DNA of 64,000 nucleotides. It comes from Achatina immaculata (lineage: Eukaryota; Mollusca; Gastropoda; Stylommatophora; Achatinidae). Each line of letters opens with the position of its first letter. The first letter of the stretch is position 1. The stretch covers positions 27,031,314 to 27,095,313 of the forward strand of contig CM019691.1 of the NCBI GenBank assembly GCA_009760885.1. The letters run 5' to 3'. A program made the translations under genes and the position numbers. Below the pieces are notes generated by a model, which ran no database searches, was not told the origin of the DNA, and saw nothing but the letters and a program-made list of their open reading frames with translations. This document shows, piece by piece, positions 11,091-22,264 of the stretch.

Positions 11091-12757
11091 GTATCGTATG
11101 TTTACCATAGTCATCTACGATACAGTCAGTACGCCTTTTTTTATCTTATAAGAATTTACTTGTATTATTTTCTGTTCTGTCCCAAAATTCCTTTTGCGAT
11201 ATTATGGGAAAACTTAGCTCATTCGAACAGACTGGATCTGTGAACATCTGTGAGCAGCAGTGTTATGCATAGGCTTATGGTCCGCGTGCCTAAATTCTTT
11301 TTCGTCAGCGCAGCACACTCTGCAGGCGTGAGATCCTCCACTTTGCTGAATTCTGTCACAGATTGAAAGTAAATGTTAAAATACTTCGAAAAATGTCAAC
11401 GAATTTTTAAATCTTTACTTCGTTCTTGTGTTCCTCTAATGCTCATTTCTTAATGGTAACTCTATAGCCTTCTACTGTTCCGTTGTCCTTCTGACTTTCA
11501 AACGTTAGGTCATGGCGCATGGCTAGCATATAGCTCATGCCAAATGCAGTCCATCACTGGATGTGAATGCGGTGCCCCTGTTTAAGGAGTAGGGGGACAG
11601 GAAAAGGCAGAATGAAGTGAGAACTTCGGGTACTGTTCTGTTCGCCAGAGTGCACACACAGTCTGGAGACCCTCGTGCATATCGCGTCCTGGAAAGCCGC
11701 TGTGTCATCACCGACGGCAGATCTGCACGTACCCCACATGCCAGAGTAGATCTACCGCACCGTTGTTGTACTCACTTCGCAGCGCCATGATGAAATTATT
11801 GTTATTCGTCACACACGCTGTCTTCTCATTTTCCTTTTATTTCCTCATTAACGCCCCTTCCTTTTCTTCTGGGCGGGCGTAATTATCCGATGCGTAATTT
11901 CCTCCTCCATAAACGCTTGTCTCGGTTACTGCATAGCTTCCTCCCATAATTGATCACCACGGAGCGAATGAGCTTAACTGAACATCTCTGGGGGACTCCT
12001 GGAGCTGCATCCATTATAGCACACACACACACACACACACCCTTCAGCACACGCCCCCTCCAACACCCCTCCCCCCTTTCCACTTTCCAGGATAGAGTGG
12101 GGAAGAGGATAGTGGAGCGGGAAGAGGATTATTTTGTTGTTTTTTGTGTTTGTTTTATTTTAACAACAATCATGTCCACATCGGTCGATCCAGCTTCTCT
12201 CTAACCTTACACCCATAACAGCGCCATTTGGCGCGATTAATGAAAGGATTGGGATAGGGGGTAAAAGAGATAAATTACCGAAATAAATTGGAAGAAATGG
12301 CTTTTAAAGGTAATTATTCGTATCTTCCATTTAGGTAGATAGCCGGGTTAACTGGCTTTAAATAAAAGTAATAGTGGCATAGGAAATCTTGGGGGAGTGG
12401 TAAAAGTACTCTTCTTTCCGCCATTTGGGGGGGGGAAGGTTGGGGGGGGGGGGGGGGGGGGGGTGGTCTGCATGTCATTTTGTTTTCTTTATTGATCTAG
12501 AAATTTCTTGACTTCAGCTCGTCCGTGTTCACTTCCGGGACAGAGGGCGGAAGTGCACGTTCTCAAAAATTGCAGTTGGTAATAACGAGACGTCGTCTTA
12601 TTTAAAGCTTGGCATTCCAGCATTCCTGCATCATTTGTTTCGACCGCCGCCTAAAGATGTCTGATTATGTGTGTATGTATATGTCCGTGTTGCGCGATAG
12701 TGTCAGTCGGCTTTTCTCCAATCTGATTAGAGGCGACACGCTGACGTCAGTCTGGAT
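11091..12757. other. Intron with CA microsatellite and a long G run
   Basis: A CA repeat is at about 12019-12040. A G homopolymer of about 22 is at about 12442-12463, preceded by a shorter run. No recognisable gene. Confidence 0.7.
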
Positions 12758-13516
12758 CAGTGGTTCTAAACCTTTCATTGTCTATGGACCCCCTTTTTTC
12801 CCAGAATGAGAACACCCGTGGACACCCCCTCCCCCCTTTCATTAAATTAGAGCAGTAAAATAGAACCCAGATGATGCTAGGTACAGGGATTCCCAATCGG
12901 TGTGCCGCAACATTTTGTGGAAATGTGCCGTAAAATTTCGTCACAGTATCTGGTTGTTCCCGCGCTATCGTAATTCCATTTCACGGTAGTCGTTTGAAGT
13001 TTTAGTCACAAGATAGCAGCATAAATCCGACACTGTTTGTTGGTTGTTCGCAACTGCCCCACAGAGAGCGCTCGCTTTTGTTGTCATGACGGGGCATTGC
13101 CGCTGTACTGCATCATAGATGCGTCTGTACGTGTCCCAGTCTCATTCGCTTTGGTTGTCCGTGTCGGTGACTGATTATTGACCACGGCTAAGTTTTCTGT
13201 AAACAGGCGTGAAACTGAAGTTAACGCGAGTTTTGTTGAACTTTCAGCAAGTGTGAATTCTTTTGTAATAAGATAATAAACGAAGTGTCTTTGAAAGCGC
13301 TGAAAACGTATTGTTAACTGCTCGATAGTTCATCATTAAGAACACAGGTTTGCCGCGACAGAAATTTGTGTTACCAAATGTGCCGCAGTGTGAAAATGTT
13401 TGGGAAACCGCTGTGTTAATATATGTTTACTCAAGCCAAGCCATTTGCTGGTTCATGTAACCCTCAAACCCGCCCCCCCCGGGGCCATTCTATGGGCCAC
13501 AGGTTTAGAACCACTG
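12758..13516. mobile_element. hAT-type non-autonomous DNA transposon (outer)
   Basis: The left end CAGTGGTTCTAAACCT is the reverse complement of the right end AGGTTTAGAACCACTG, a perfect 16-bp terminal inverted repeat of the CAGTGGTTC hAT type. Flanking 8-mers (GTCTGGAT and ATATAGAT) agree at 5 of 8 positions, compatible with an eroded 8-bp target duplication. No transposase frame is present. A second element sits inside it. Confidence 0.85.
12884..13413. mobile_element. hAT-type element nested in the outer hAT copy
   Basis: The left end CAGGGATTCCCAATCGG and right end TGTTTGGGAAACCGCTG form an imperfect terminal inverted repeat. Sub-terminal GTGCCGCAACATTTTGTGG is mirrored near the right end by a GTGCCGCAGTGTG block, as expected for a short hAT-type MITE. 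The flanking 8-mers do not match well, so the exact ends are less certain than for the outer element. Confidence 0.65.
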
Positions 13517-14189
13517 ATATAGATTCTGACATAACCAAGACTTGTTAGTGTGTGAGCCATGGCGAACTTCCCCACTTCCACTGTACCGTACGTGGCATTC
13601 TTGTGGCTTCGTCAGGTCTAGATTTCTATGACTAGTGATCGTAGATTTGACCTCCCTCACACATATCCTCCCCCCACCCCCGAAACTACGCACTCAGGTC
13701 CAGACAGTTCCCTTCCTCCACTTCTTCACACGAGCTTGGGGGGGGGGGGGGGAAGGGTCGGGCGGCTGTGGCTTTTTTTTTTTTATAAATGCCTTGATCG
13801 TGTGATCTGTGTCAGTGATGTTTGAGAAATCATCTCTTGTTTGACTGTACACTTTTTAATCCTCTATAAGAAGAGAATTAGCTTTAGTAGAAATTCGCCA
13901 TCTTCCTTGTCCTCGATCAGTATTTAATCATTGAGTTGCTTGCGTTAAACATTGTGGGAAGGGAAGTGCATGATAGTGGTCAGTAGTATTCAGTATTTCT
14001 GTAGGATCTCATGGATATCATATGTCCATCATATTTCTTGGGCAGCCCTCCTTCGGCCAAAGGGGACGCTAATGAATCCTCATCGACAAGCAGCAGAACA
14101 AAGAAGTTAAGTTAGTAATATTTACTCAATGCACACGAAAAACAATAGCAAAATTGTGCTCATCTCTCTCTCTCTCACTCTTACTCTAG
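13517..14189. other. Intron, nothing recognised
   Basis: Homopolymer G near 13738-13752 and a CT microsatellite at about 14163-14178; no coding signal. Confidence 0.5.
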
Positions 14190-14640
14190 GTCCCTGCCGG
14201 CATGCGTGAGATATCATGTTCTTCCATAACCTTCGATCCCTTGTGCATCTCTCAACAAGCTTGTCACTGAGCGTTTTTTCCGTGCCAGGATACAGAACCA
14301 TCGAACATCTTTTCTCTGTGTCTACCTCTGTCTCTTCTACCTTCGATCTTCCCTGTAGCCATTAGATGTTCTAGACCTTCTCTCTTCCAGACATGCCCCA
14401 CATATTTGGTTTGTCATTTTCTGATCTTTGTTGTAATTTTCCTTGGTTCTGTGCCTCTTTCAGAGCTTCCTCGATCGATTTTCCCGCTGTCCATGGTACC
14501 TTTAACATTTTTCTTAAGAGCCACATTTTAGCTAACTCCAGCTTTCTTTGTATCTCTTTACTGACCATCCAGACTTTTCATCCATATAACTGGATCTGCT
14601 CAGTGTATTGTATATTTGTGCTCATCTGCAAGTGAGTAAA
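14190..14640 (-). mobile_element. Non-LTR retrotransposon 3' region (group B), decayed
   Basis: On the minus strand, KLELAKMWLLRKMLKVPWTA is followed by an EALKEA segment and KPNMWGMSGR; further along come shifted GRSKVEETEVDTEKRC-like and RDRRLWKNMISHACR-like segments. WLLRKMLKVPWT...SNEEVL...GHV.R..LEHL...GRRSRGRQREK is a familiar layout for the C-terminus of non-LTR reverse transcriptases, distinct from group A. It is broken by frameshifts and ends near a CT tract. Confidence 0.75.
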
Positions 14641-14744
14641 TAGTACAATATTTAAATAAATAAATAGAACATACAGCGTGTCTATAAAATCATGTGCGGT
14701 TTGGAACTCAGAAAGTATCAGAACTAAATGTAGCAAAACTACGA

Positions 14745-14955
14745 TACTTACATCTTACATCCTTCCCGTGCCGTCAAGGTAGTTCGCCAAGATGTCCTGT
14801 CTTCAGCGAGTTTTTCAATCTCATCAGGGGATGTTATGCCCACTGAATTGGCTTCTCTTAACAATGTCCTCTTTAGAGTTTCACGTGGTCGACCTCTTTT
14901 TCTGCCGTGTTCCATTTGATAGCTTGTTTGGGTATCCTCACATGATACTGACACC
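14745..14955 (-). mobile_element. Non-LTR retrotransposon 3' end (group A), short copy
   Basis: The minus strand reads KRGRPRETLKRTLLREANSV then EIEKLAEDRTSWRTTLTA, the same tail as 4840-5088. The 3' end GGCACGGGAAGGATGTAAGA plus a TGTAAG tail also matches the group A copy. It is a 5'-truncated insertion of about 210 bp. GATACT on both flanks (about 14740 and 14945) may be a short target duplication. Confidence 0.85.
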
Positions 14956-15467
14956 ATATTAAAGAGCAAGTGAAACATTTTTTTAGGTGAGCGAGAGGCT
15001 GTGACCATCTGGTCGGTAGAAGATAATGCGTCCAGAAGAGCTGTCTGTACGATCTAGTCGACCTGGGTGTGAGAAATAAGGTATTGACACATTTGTGTTG
15101 GGGAAACATTATACAGGATCAGACACATCAGATTATACTGTGCCTGATCTTGCCTCTACATAAAAGGAAAATGAGATTTTCATTTAGAAATGAATCCTTT
15201 GGATAGAGGTTTAAGGTGAATCTTAAAGCAGGTGTATATAAAGATGAAGACTTCTGCAGGGCAGGCTAACTTATGGTTGTTATTGTTTATTTTAAAATGT
15301 ATTTACTTATTATTGTAAGGATAGCGTAAGTACATGTTTGTTTTTCCACTTCTCGAGTCAGATTTGAAGGATTCCCTTTAGTCGCCTTTCTTCAAATAGT
15401 TACAAGCGGCCTTGATACTAACGATGTGCTGTATAATTTTGTTTCTTGCTTCTTCTGTTCCATTCAG
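14956..15467. other. Intron end before exon at 15468
   Basis: Unique-looking sequence ending in a polypyrimidine tract and the acceptor CTGTTCCATTCAG, with AG at 15466-15467. Confidence 0.6.
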
Positions 15468-15557
15468 GTGTTGTGGGTTGAACAGCAAGTGGCCAAGAGT
15501 AGACAGAAAAGGAATGCACACTTCAACGATCCCAAATGGCCTATTATGTGGTATCTG
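15468..15557 (+). CDS. Furin-like proprotein convertase, prodomain/catalytic junction exon
   Basis: A 30-residue, phase-0 exon: VLWVEQQVAKSRQKR then NAHFNDPKWPIMWYL. VxWxEQQVAKxRxKR is the end of the furin prodomain. The R-Q-K-R / N junction fits the RxKR primary autocleavage site (R-T-K-R107 in human furin) that releases the mature enzyme in the ER. After the cut, NDPKWPIMWYL is the conserved N-terminus of the subtilisin-like domain. Its Asp aligns with Asp115 of human furin, a ligand of the structural Ca1 site. The window protein is about two residues shorter than the human one between the cleavage site and that Asp. The acceptor is TTCAG|GTG and the donor CTG|GTAAGTGA. Both flanking introns are phase 0, matching the exons at 6498 and 62012. 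Confidence 0.95.
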
Positions 15558-15649
15558 GTAAGTGAAACATTTACTTCTTCGTTAGATTTGCTACTGCAAC
15601 ATCCATCGCCTATTTGCTCCAGTTAGGATGTATTATATTTGCCTCGACC

Positions 15650-15654
<5 letters not shown>

Positions 15655-15684
<30 letters not shown>

Positions 15685-15735
15685 TGTGTGTGTGTCTCTC
15701 TCTCTCTCTCACATACACACATATATATCTCTGAT
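15655..15735. repeat. TG/GA/CT compound microsatellite at a retroelement 3' end
   Basis: (TG)n, (AG)n, (TG)n and (CT)n blocks in series. It directly abuts the 3' end of the minus-strand group C element. The other two group C copies also end in GA runs, so part of this is the expanded tail of that element. Confidence 0.85.
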
Positions 15736-16160
15736 CATTAAGTGCCCATGGCGCAAGGGGCTTCCGCAAGGGTTTTCCACAAACGCCTGTTCTTTCCCCT
15801 TTTTTTTCCGCTCTTGCCCACGTGAGACCTCTGTTGCTCAACATCCTCTCTGTTGTTCCTCTTCGTCACCTTTGGTCTACCCTTACTTCTGTTCCCCTGT
15901 GGTGTCCATCTTAGTGCTATTTTTGTTAGTGAGTCGTCACTCATCCGGAGCACATGTCCCAGCCATCGACAGCGTCTTTCCTCAGTGATTGCTGTCAGTG
16001 GCTTCATCTGCATTTCTGCCAACAAGATATTATTTCTTATGGTGTTTGGCCAAAACATTCTTGTAATTCCTTGTAAACATCTAGTCTGGAAAGAATTCAG
16101 CTTGTTTTCTATAGTTTTTGTTATTTTCCAGCATTCACTTCCATAGAGTATATATAATTG
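15736..16160 (-). mobile_element. Non-LTR retrotransposon 3' end (group C)
   Basis: The minus strand reads LYGSECWKITKTIENKLNSF, then QTRCLQGITRMFWPNTIRNN, RRCRWLGHVLRMSDDSLTKI and ALRWTPQGNRSKGRPK. This is the standard C-terminal block of RTE-like reverse transcriptases: LYGxECW, then WLGHVLRM, then WxPxGxRxxGRPKxTWRR. The frame stays open for 160 codons, so this is the least decayed of the non-LTR fragments, although the final part is shifted. The 5' truncation point is near 16155, beside a GT microsatellite. Group C copies on the + strand are at 26025-26210 and 59301-59562. It lies only about 180 bp downstream of the exon at 15468. Confidence 0.92.
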
Positions 16161-16671
16161 TGTGTGTGTGTGTGTCCAGGCCGTTAAAAAAAACTCTCTT
16201 CGGCCCACATTTGTATCCATATTTCCCTCCTTATCTTCTGTTTATGTATGTGACAAGTCCAGTCATAAACTGACAAAACGACATGGGAGAGAAAACCTGA
16301 TTATGGGTTCCGGAGATCCCCGCAGATAAAGAAACATGATCGCTCGTGGTTTGTCGTGGTGTCTGATTATGATCGTGAATCTCGTCTCTTGTGATCGTTG
16401 GAAGTCCAGTAACCAAGAATGTTTTGTAGAGGAAGGCATAACTGTTAGCCCGCGAAACAAAATATCAGATCCCATAGAAACATTTTTTTTTTTGAATAAA
16501 CATTTCAAGTCATGGTTTTGTCAGAATGACACGAGGTCTGCATTGAGCTTAACATTGTAGTCTGAGCTTCAGAAAAGTGAATAAAACTAAGCAGTTTTTC
16601 TTCTCTCTTTTGTTTAAATGGAATAGGCCGTCAAATCGACTCTTAGCAGGAAAATACTTCAAAGTACGATC
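16161..16671. other. Intron, nothing recognised
   Basis: Includes the (GT)n at 16160-16175. The three overlapping minus and plus frames around 16260-16560 have no recognisable motif. Confidence 0.45.
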
Positions 16672-16722
<51 letters not shown>

Positions 16723-16730
16723 TATATATT
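16672..16730. repeat. (TG)n(TA)n microsatellite
   Basis: About 8 TG units followed by about 20 TA units, with one AA interruption that makes the TA part self-complementary. Confidence 0.95.
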
Positions 16731-17269
16731 GTTATTTAGCGTCTCGTGTTCCTGTGTTATCTCGTTCACTGTTAGTTCTTTGGTTTTGTTGTATGTGGTT
16801 GTAATCCACGGTATGTGTAGATCGTAAGGTAGGATAGGGCAGCGGTTGTAGACCTGCGTGCCCCAGAGAGGAGCATGATTATAGACCCGACTCCCGTTGC
16901 GTTCTAAGTCAGGCGAAAAACGAGCATTGGTACATACGTTAGGGAACAAAGACAGTCAGTCAGTCTTGGGATTTTCTGTCTGGTCAGCTGAGTTAATTAC
17001 TACCGAAAATCCTGTGATACGTTATTTGACCGCTACTCACTGCATATAATATATCTTTGAAAGCTTAAGTCGGGGTAATGAAATATATTCCCCCCTCCCC
17101 CCCCCCCCCCATATTCCCCACATACTCATATACACACATACACTCGCATGAGTGCACCCATGTGATAAAATACATAGCGTGGAGCACGTTTTAGCAGTCT
17201 TAGAAAATTTTTTAAAAAAATATGCTCTTTGATTTTCCATACTGTTTTAGCTGGTTAGATCCGATACAT

Positions 17270-17400
17270 TGAATTCATTAACAGAGAATCTGAACTTGTG
17301 TTTGAGGAGATTGGTAGCTAAAAGAACGATAAACTGAATTCATTAACAGAGAATCTGAACTTGTGTTTGTGGATACTAGTAGCTAAGTCATTAAACTTCA
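17270..17400. repeat. 65-bp tandem duplication
   Basis: GAATTCATTAACAGAGAATC with TGAACTTGTGTTTG occurs at 17271 and again at 17336. Confidence 0.9.
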
Positions 17401-20074
17401 AATTGTTTTACACAGCACAACTAACTTTTTCTTGACGAATGCCTTCTCCCACTAGAAAAAAAGGGCTCTACAGCAACATTAAGATAGAACAACTGATAAA
17501 AAAAAAAGGGGGGGGGGGCTTTATATTTCGCTTATTCAAGACATTCTTAGATGCGATGTAGATTTGTGGAAAAGTACAAATCTTACAGCACGTTTGTCGG
17601 AGACTAGACGCAATTTCTCGTGGCTCATGCATATGGAAATATCCCGGAGCAACTGAGAAGCGAGAAGAGTGGATTCTCGGCTATCACCGCGTTTATAGAG
17701 ACGCATATAATGAGATGGCAAGAGTAGATAAGTGGTTGTGTATGTAGTTGTTTTGCTGGATCTAATCCTGCAGGATTTTTTTTAAAGATCTTTCTCGATG
17801 CACCGTGAAGAGTGGTGGATAAAATGCAGTTTCTTTTTTTCTTTCTTGCTGGATCTGTGGATGGCCTCAGCATTAATTTCTTGTTACTTTGGGAATTCGA
17901 ATGATGCTCTCTGTCCCATGTCCCCCGTTTCGCCCCTTCCACCCCCTCCCCTTATTGTATCGTCGGCCTTGGCTGATATGAAGAGCTTAGCTAATTCTGT
18001 CTGTTGCCAAGTAACAAACTCGCCGCTTCCAATGCGTACCTGCTTACTGTACACTCTCTCTCTCTCTCACACTCTCGCCTCCTCTCTCTCTCCCTCCCTC
18101 CCTCTCTCTCCATATACCCCATTTTTCCTCTCAACATAAAATTCTTTCTTTCTTCTCATCTTGTATTCTTTCTTTCTTGCTCTTTGGACACATCTTTTAT
18201 TTCTCTACTTTTCTGTATCCCTAATATTCTCTACCAGTATCTTATATCCCGTTCCTCTTCACATGTTTTCTGTTTGACTGTTTATTTTATTCTTTTCGTC
18301 TATATTCTTTTATCCTGTACACTTATGATTCATTTTTTTCCACATCTCTTTTCTCAAATATTGATCCAATTTCTCTTATTTTCTCTTCCTTTGCCGTCTC
18401 TTTTATGTGCTTTTATTCTATGGATTTTTTTCATTTTTATTCTATAGTTAATTTGTTTTTTTCCATTAAAAAAAATAAAAATTCTTTATATTGTCACTGG
18501 AAACAAAACAAAAGAAAATACCGTCTTGTTATATTTTGCGATAAAAACAAAAAAATTGCAGGAGTCGGTGTATCGCCAGTTTTCAACGTATAAAGAAGCT
18601 GTTTTCAGCATATAAAGAAGTTGTATTTTTAGCTTATAAGAAGCAGTGTTTTCAACATATAAAGAATGGGCATGCCAAAGTTACGTTGGTTTCACTATAC
18701 TCGACAATGCAAGTGTTGTTCAGTAGCGCGAGTACTCGAGTAGTATATTCTGGATTCTTTGTACTTCTGACTGCTCCCTGGGTTTCAAGTTGCTGCAGGA
18801 GCGTCGCCCGCCCGGGACATTCCTACATCCTTGTTTTTAATCTGACACAAGAGGTCTTATTAACTTTGTTAAATGTCACTTACCGCCTTGTGAGCATGCT
18901 ATCATCTCCGTGTATTTACTTTTAAAAAAGTATTATTTTGTAGTTCCTCGTGAGAGAGGCTCTTGCCGGTTTATGCGAGAAATCCTTGGGTGTTTTGGTT
19001 GTTTTGTCTTATTATCTGACATTTTATCCACTCAGCGTTTATCTCCCTTCGCGTCCGCTTTGATTGTGCCATTGATCTTTTCATCACGCAGACAAGAAAC
19101 TTGAAAGCTTGTTTGTTTGGTTTGTTATGTGTTGTGTTGCTTTCATGTAGGATCAGTCTTTCTCTCTCTCTCTCTCTTTTTCGTTTTCAGCCTTTAAATC
19201 TGAGAAATGGTAATTAACTAAATGTAGGGGGATGAGAGTAAAAGCATACACACACATACAAATGCCATGATTAGATGTTCGGAGTTAGGAGAAAAGTGTG
19301 CTTTGTCTTGTTTTATGCTGTGTGTTTTTTTTTTCTCTTGTACCTTTCAGTATTGAGGGGACAATTAGTGGTCTTGACAGGCTGTGGGGTTTGCTTCATG
19401 TAACGAGATATTTAAGGTTTCTGTAATTTCCTCAGTTACACCCCTTGCCGAGAGGCTTCTGCCTCTATTTCTTACCTTTCTATGCTTGTTTTATATAAGT
19501 TTATACTGTACTAGTAGTGATACCCGGCGGTGCCCGGGTAAATAGCGCGCAAGAAATGCCAACCGTCATGTGTTTCAACCGTTTTTTTTTAGCGCTCTGC
19601 GTGCGTTTTCACACTGTCCCTTTCGTGTTTTTGAAATTCCCACGACGGGAGTTTTTGTGCTACAAAGTCCTGGCGATCCACTGCAGTTACACGATGTGGT
19701 TATACTGAAGTGCAGTGTTTTTAAAAAAAAGAACTAGTCTGTTCCCTTCCTTGTAAATATATATGACTTTTAAAATGCTGGCATTCTTTTAGGGGAAACC
19801 GTGCTTAAAATACATGATTTTTCTTTGCCTGACTGCTGTGCTTTTATTTAAACTTAGCTGTGTTCACCAGTCTCGTCTGAAATTATGATTGTAAAAATCA
19901 AAAACTCCAACCTATTTCCTGATAAACGAATATTTTCAACATCGTCTTCGCTTGATACTGCACACTTAACGTTCACTGCAACAACCTCGTAATCAAACAG
20001 TTGTAGGAAGAATTTTCAAGATTGTAAGTTATATTAAAACAAAACGTTGGGAGTCCAAATATATCAAGCTATTA
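17401..20074. other. Intron, low-complexity stretches only
   Basis: Contains a CT-rich block at 18050-18120 and T/C-rich sequence to 18470, a short degenerate array near 18580-18665 (TTTTCAACATATAAAGAA word, about 26 bp, four copies) and a GC-rich palindrome CCCGGCGGTGCCCGGG near 19522. No gene recognised; the long serine/leucine-rich frames here follow from pyrimidine composition. Confidence 0.5.
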
Positions 20075-20755
20075 AAGTACCCATTTCCTTGACTCATATA
20101 CATATACTTCTGCTTTCTCATCATAGTCATCACAGTGTGCCATCTCCAGAACGAAAGTTGGCGGTAATGAATCTCCAGTTCCCTCGCTCCCTCGCCTTGA
20201 TGGTGCACTCAGCCAGGCTGTGTCCTGTCCATTCTCGTATGTTATCTTCCAATCTACATCTCTGTCTACGTCTCGTATGTTATCTTCCCATCTACATCTC
20301 TGTCCTCCTCTTGATAATTTTTCTAGTGTGGTCTTCATTAGATTGTTATGTTTTTTGATGTGGCCAAAGTATTTTGTTTTCTTCATCTTTATTTCTTTGA
20401 GATGTTCACATTGCACTTGGAGCTGTTTTAAAACTTGTGCATTTGTTCTTTTTATTATCCTTGTTATATGACCTAGTTTTCTGTAAAACCACATTTCTGC
20501 TGTATTAATCTTTCTCTCCGTCTTTTCCCAGGTTTCTGCTGCATACGGTAGAACAAAGTAGATAGAACTTTTTGCAAACCTTAATATTGTTTATATCGGC
20601 AGATTTCTGGATAACAGCACTATCTTCATGGTGCTGAATGTTTGTTTGTGCCATTCCTACTCTTTTCTTTATCTCCACCTCACATCTCCCGTCTTCAGTT
20701 AATGTATATCCTTAGTAGCTGTAGTTTGTCACTTGTTTCAATTTCTCCTTATTTA
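20075..20755 (-). mobile_element. Non-LTR retrotransposon 3' region (group D), decayed
   Basis: The minus strand reads WFYRKLGHITRIIKRTNAQV then KMKKTKYFGHIKKHNNLMKT and TLEKLSRGGQRCRWEDNI. Upstream (about 20580-20740), EDGRCEVEIKKRVGMAQTNI precedes it. The order 'E.GR...EI..RI..A', 'MWFYRKL', 'KYFGHIKRH..LMKTTLEG', 'RWEDNI' is the usual C-terminal region of an RTE-like reverse transcriptase. The 140-codon frame is interrupted by stops upstream. The element is 5' truncated. Confidence 0.87.
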
Positions 20756-21299
20756 TGGTTATATCCATCTGCGGCTTCTGATCTTTCCTGCTGAACACCT
20801 GCTTTCAAATCACTTAAAAATAACGCATAAGACCGTTGGGGCCATAATGGACGTTTCTATTCTATTCTGCCACAAGAGACAGTCTCGGCGCAGTCAGGAC
20901 GTTCCCGTATCTGCCCCGCCGCCCTTTCCAGTAACCAACATGTGGTTAGTTCCCCCACTCTGCAGATGTTGGGGTTATTCTCCCATTGCAGTTCTTCATC
21001 CCCGCAAAATCTTGTCGCCAACAGCTCGTCTTCTTTGCTATGAGTTTGATGTCGTTGTCATGCACATACCGTATATATGTAATATTGATGCTTATTAACA
21101 GCTGGTCATAATAAGGAAGACCGGCTTGCTATGTTCTGCTGTTCTTGAAAAAGGTGTTATGAGGACCCTTACTCTTTTCATAATGTTTTACGTGTAATTA
21201 ATATATATATATATATATACATTTATTTATTACTGAAATTTCTTATGACAACGAAGGTCTCTCCCTCACATGCCCAATTCTTCACCTTTTGCAACCAAA
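20756..21299. other. Intron, nothing recognised
   Basis: Ends with a TA microsatellite at about 21198-21220. No coding signal recognised. Confidence 0.5.
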
Positions 21300-21307
21300 T
21301 TTCGTTC

Positions 21308-21557
21308 GCTCCTCCTCCTCCTACTACTACTACTACTGCTACTACTACTACTACTACTACTACTGCTACTACTGCTAGTACTACTACTACTACTACTGCT
21401 ACTACTACTACTGCTACTACTAATACTACTACTGCTGCTACTACTACTACTACTACTACTGCTACTGCTACTACTACTACTACTACTACCACTACCACTA
21501 CTACCACTACTAGTAGTTTTATTATTGTTACTATTTTTGCCTATACTACCACCATTA
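21308..21557. repeat. (TAC)n trinucleotide array, left half
   Basis: Imperfect TAC/TGC/TAG/ACC trinucleotide repeat. It yields poly-Thr, poly-Leu, poly-Val and poly-Ser frames in different registers, none believable as protein. It resumes at 21836 after a SINE insertion. Confidence 0.95.
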
Positions 21558-21835
21558 AGTAAAAAAGTAAAGATAGTCCCATAGCATTTCAAATGCCGTA
21601 GGGGGTGAAGCGTTAGAGACCTCATTATGCTGGGTCATCAGCGTATGAGGTAGGGTGACCAGTTCCTTTCCTCGCTGCCTTTACTTCCCAGATTTTCTCT
21701 GGTACCCATTTTACGAGGCTGGGTCGACCTCAGGGCCGTATTGGTCGGAAAAAAAATCCCGCTCAGCTGGGGATTCGAACCCTCGACCATTTGGTTGCTA
21801 GACGAGTGCTCTAACCACTACGCTAACCGGCCCCT
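21558..21835 (-). mobile_element. tRNA-derived SINE (family 1) with exact 14-bp target duplication
   Basis: Read on the minus strand, the 5' end is tRNA-like: GGGGCCGGTTAGCGTAGTGG (A box TAGCGTAGTGG), then GGTTCGAATCCCC (B box), then a T run and a body with GGCCCTGAGGTCGACCCAGC and AAAATGGGTACCAGAG. This is the architecture of a Pol III SINE. Both flanks carry TACTACCACCATTA (21544-21557 and 21836-21849), so the 278-bp insertion is defined to the base. It splits a TAC trinucleotide array. The body is shared with the 5'-truncated copy at 61459-61610, and its central ATGGGTACC block resembles the SINEs at 25667 and 33221. Confidence 0.94.
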
Positions 21836-22232
21836 TACTACCACCATTACTACTACTTTATTATTGTTACTATTAAAAACTATTGCTTCTGCTTCTATTA
21901 CATCTATTGCTTTCCCCACAACTGTTATTATTGTTACCATTGTTATTACTTCTACTATCATTAGTGGTATTACAATTACTACTTTAAATACTACTATAAC
22001 CACTACTATTTATACAGCTTCCACTTATACTACCACTGTTAGTAGTAATTATACTTGTACGATTATTACAACCACCACTTCAATAATTACTAGTTCTATT
22101 ACTTTTACAATAACTACTACTACTACTATTTTTACTAATACTACTATGTCTACTACTATTACTGCTAATATTTCTACTACTACTACTATACTACTACTAC
22201 TTCTACTACTACTGCTACTACTACTGCTGCTG

Positions 22233-22264
<32 letters not shown>

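Noticed and set aside
16231..16560. Possible additional coding exon from overlapping frames on both strands
   Set aside because: No splice-site pair or conserved protein motif, and the neighbouring furin exons already join directly in phase.
17798..18447. 113- and 147-codon Ser/Leu-rich frames resembling membrane proteins
   Set aside because: They come from a pyrimidine-rich tract. Hydrophobic and serine content follows from TC-rich codons, with no known family motif.
21755..21835. Functional tRNA gene on the minus strand (also 25840-25904 and 33400-33451)
   Set aside because: The A and B boxes are good, but the cloverleaf is not continued at the 3' side. Each is followed by a shared SINE body and bounded by target duplications.
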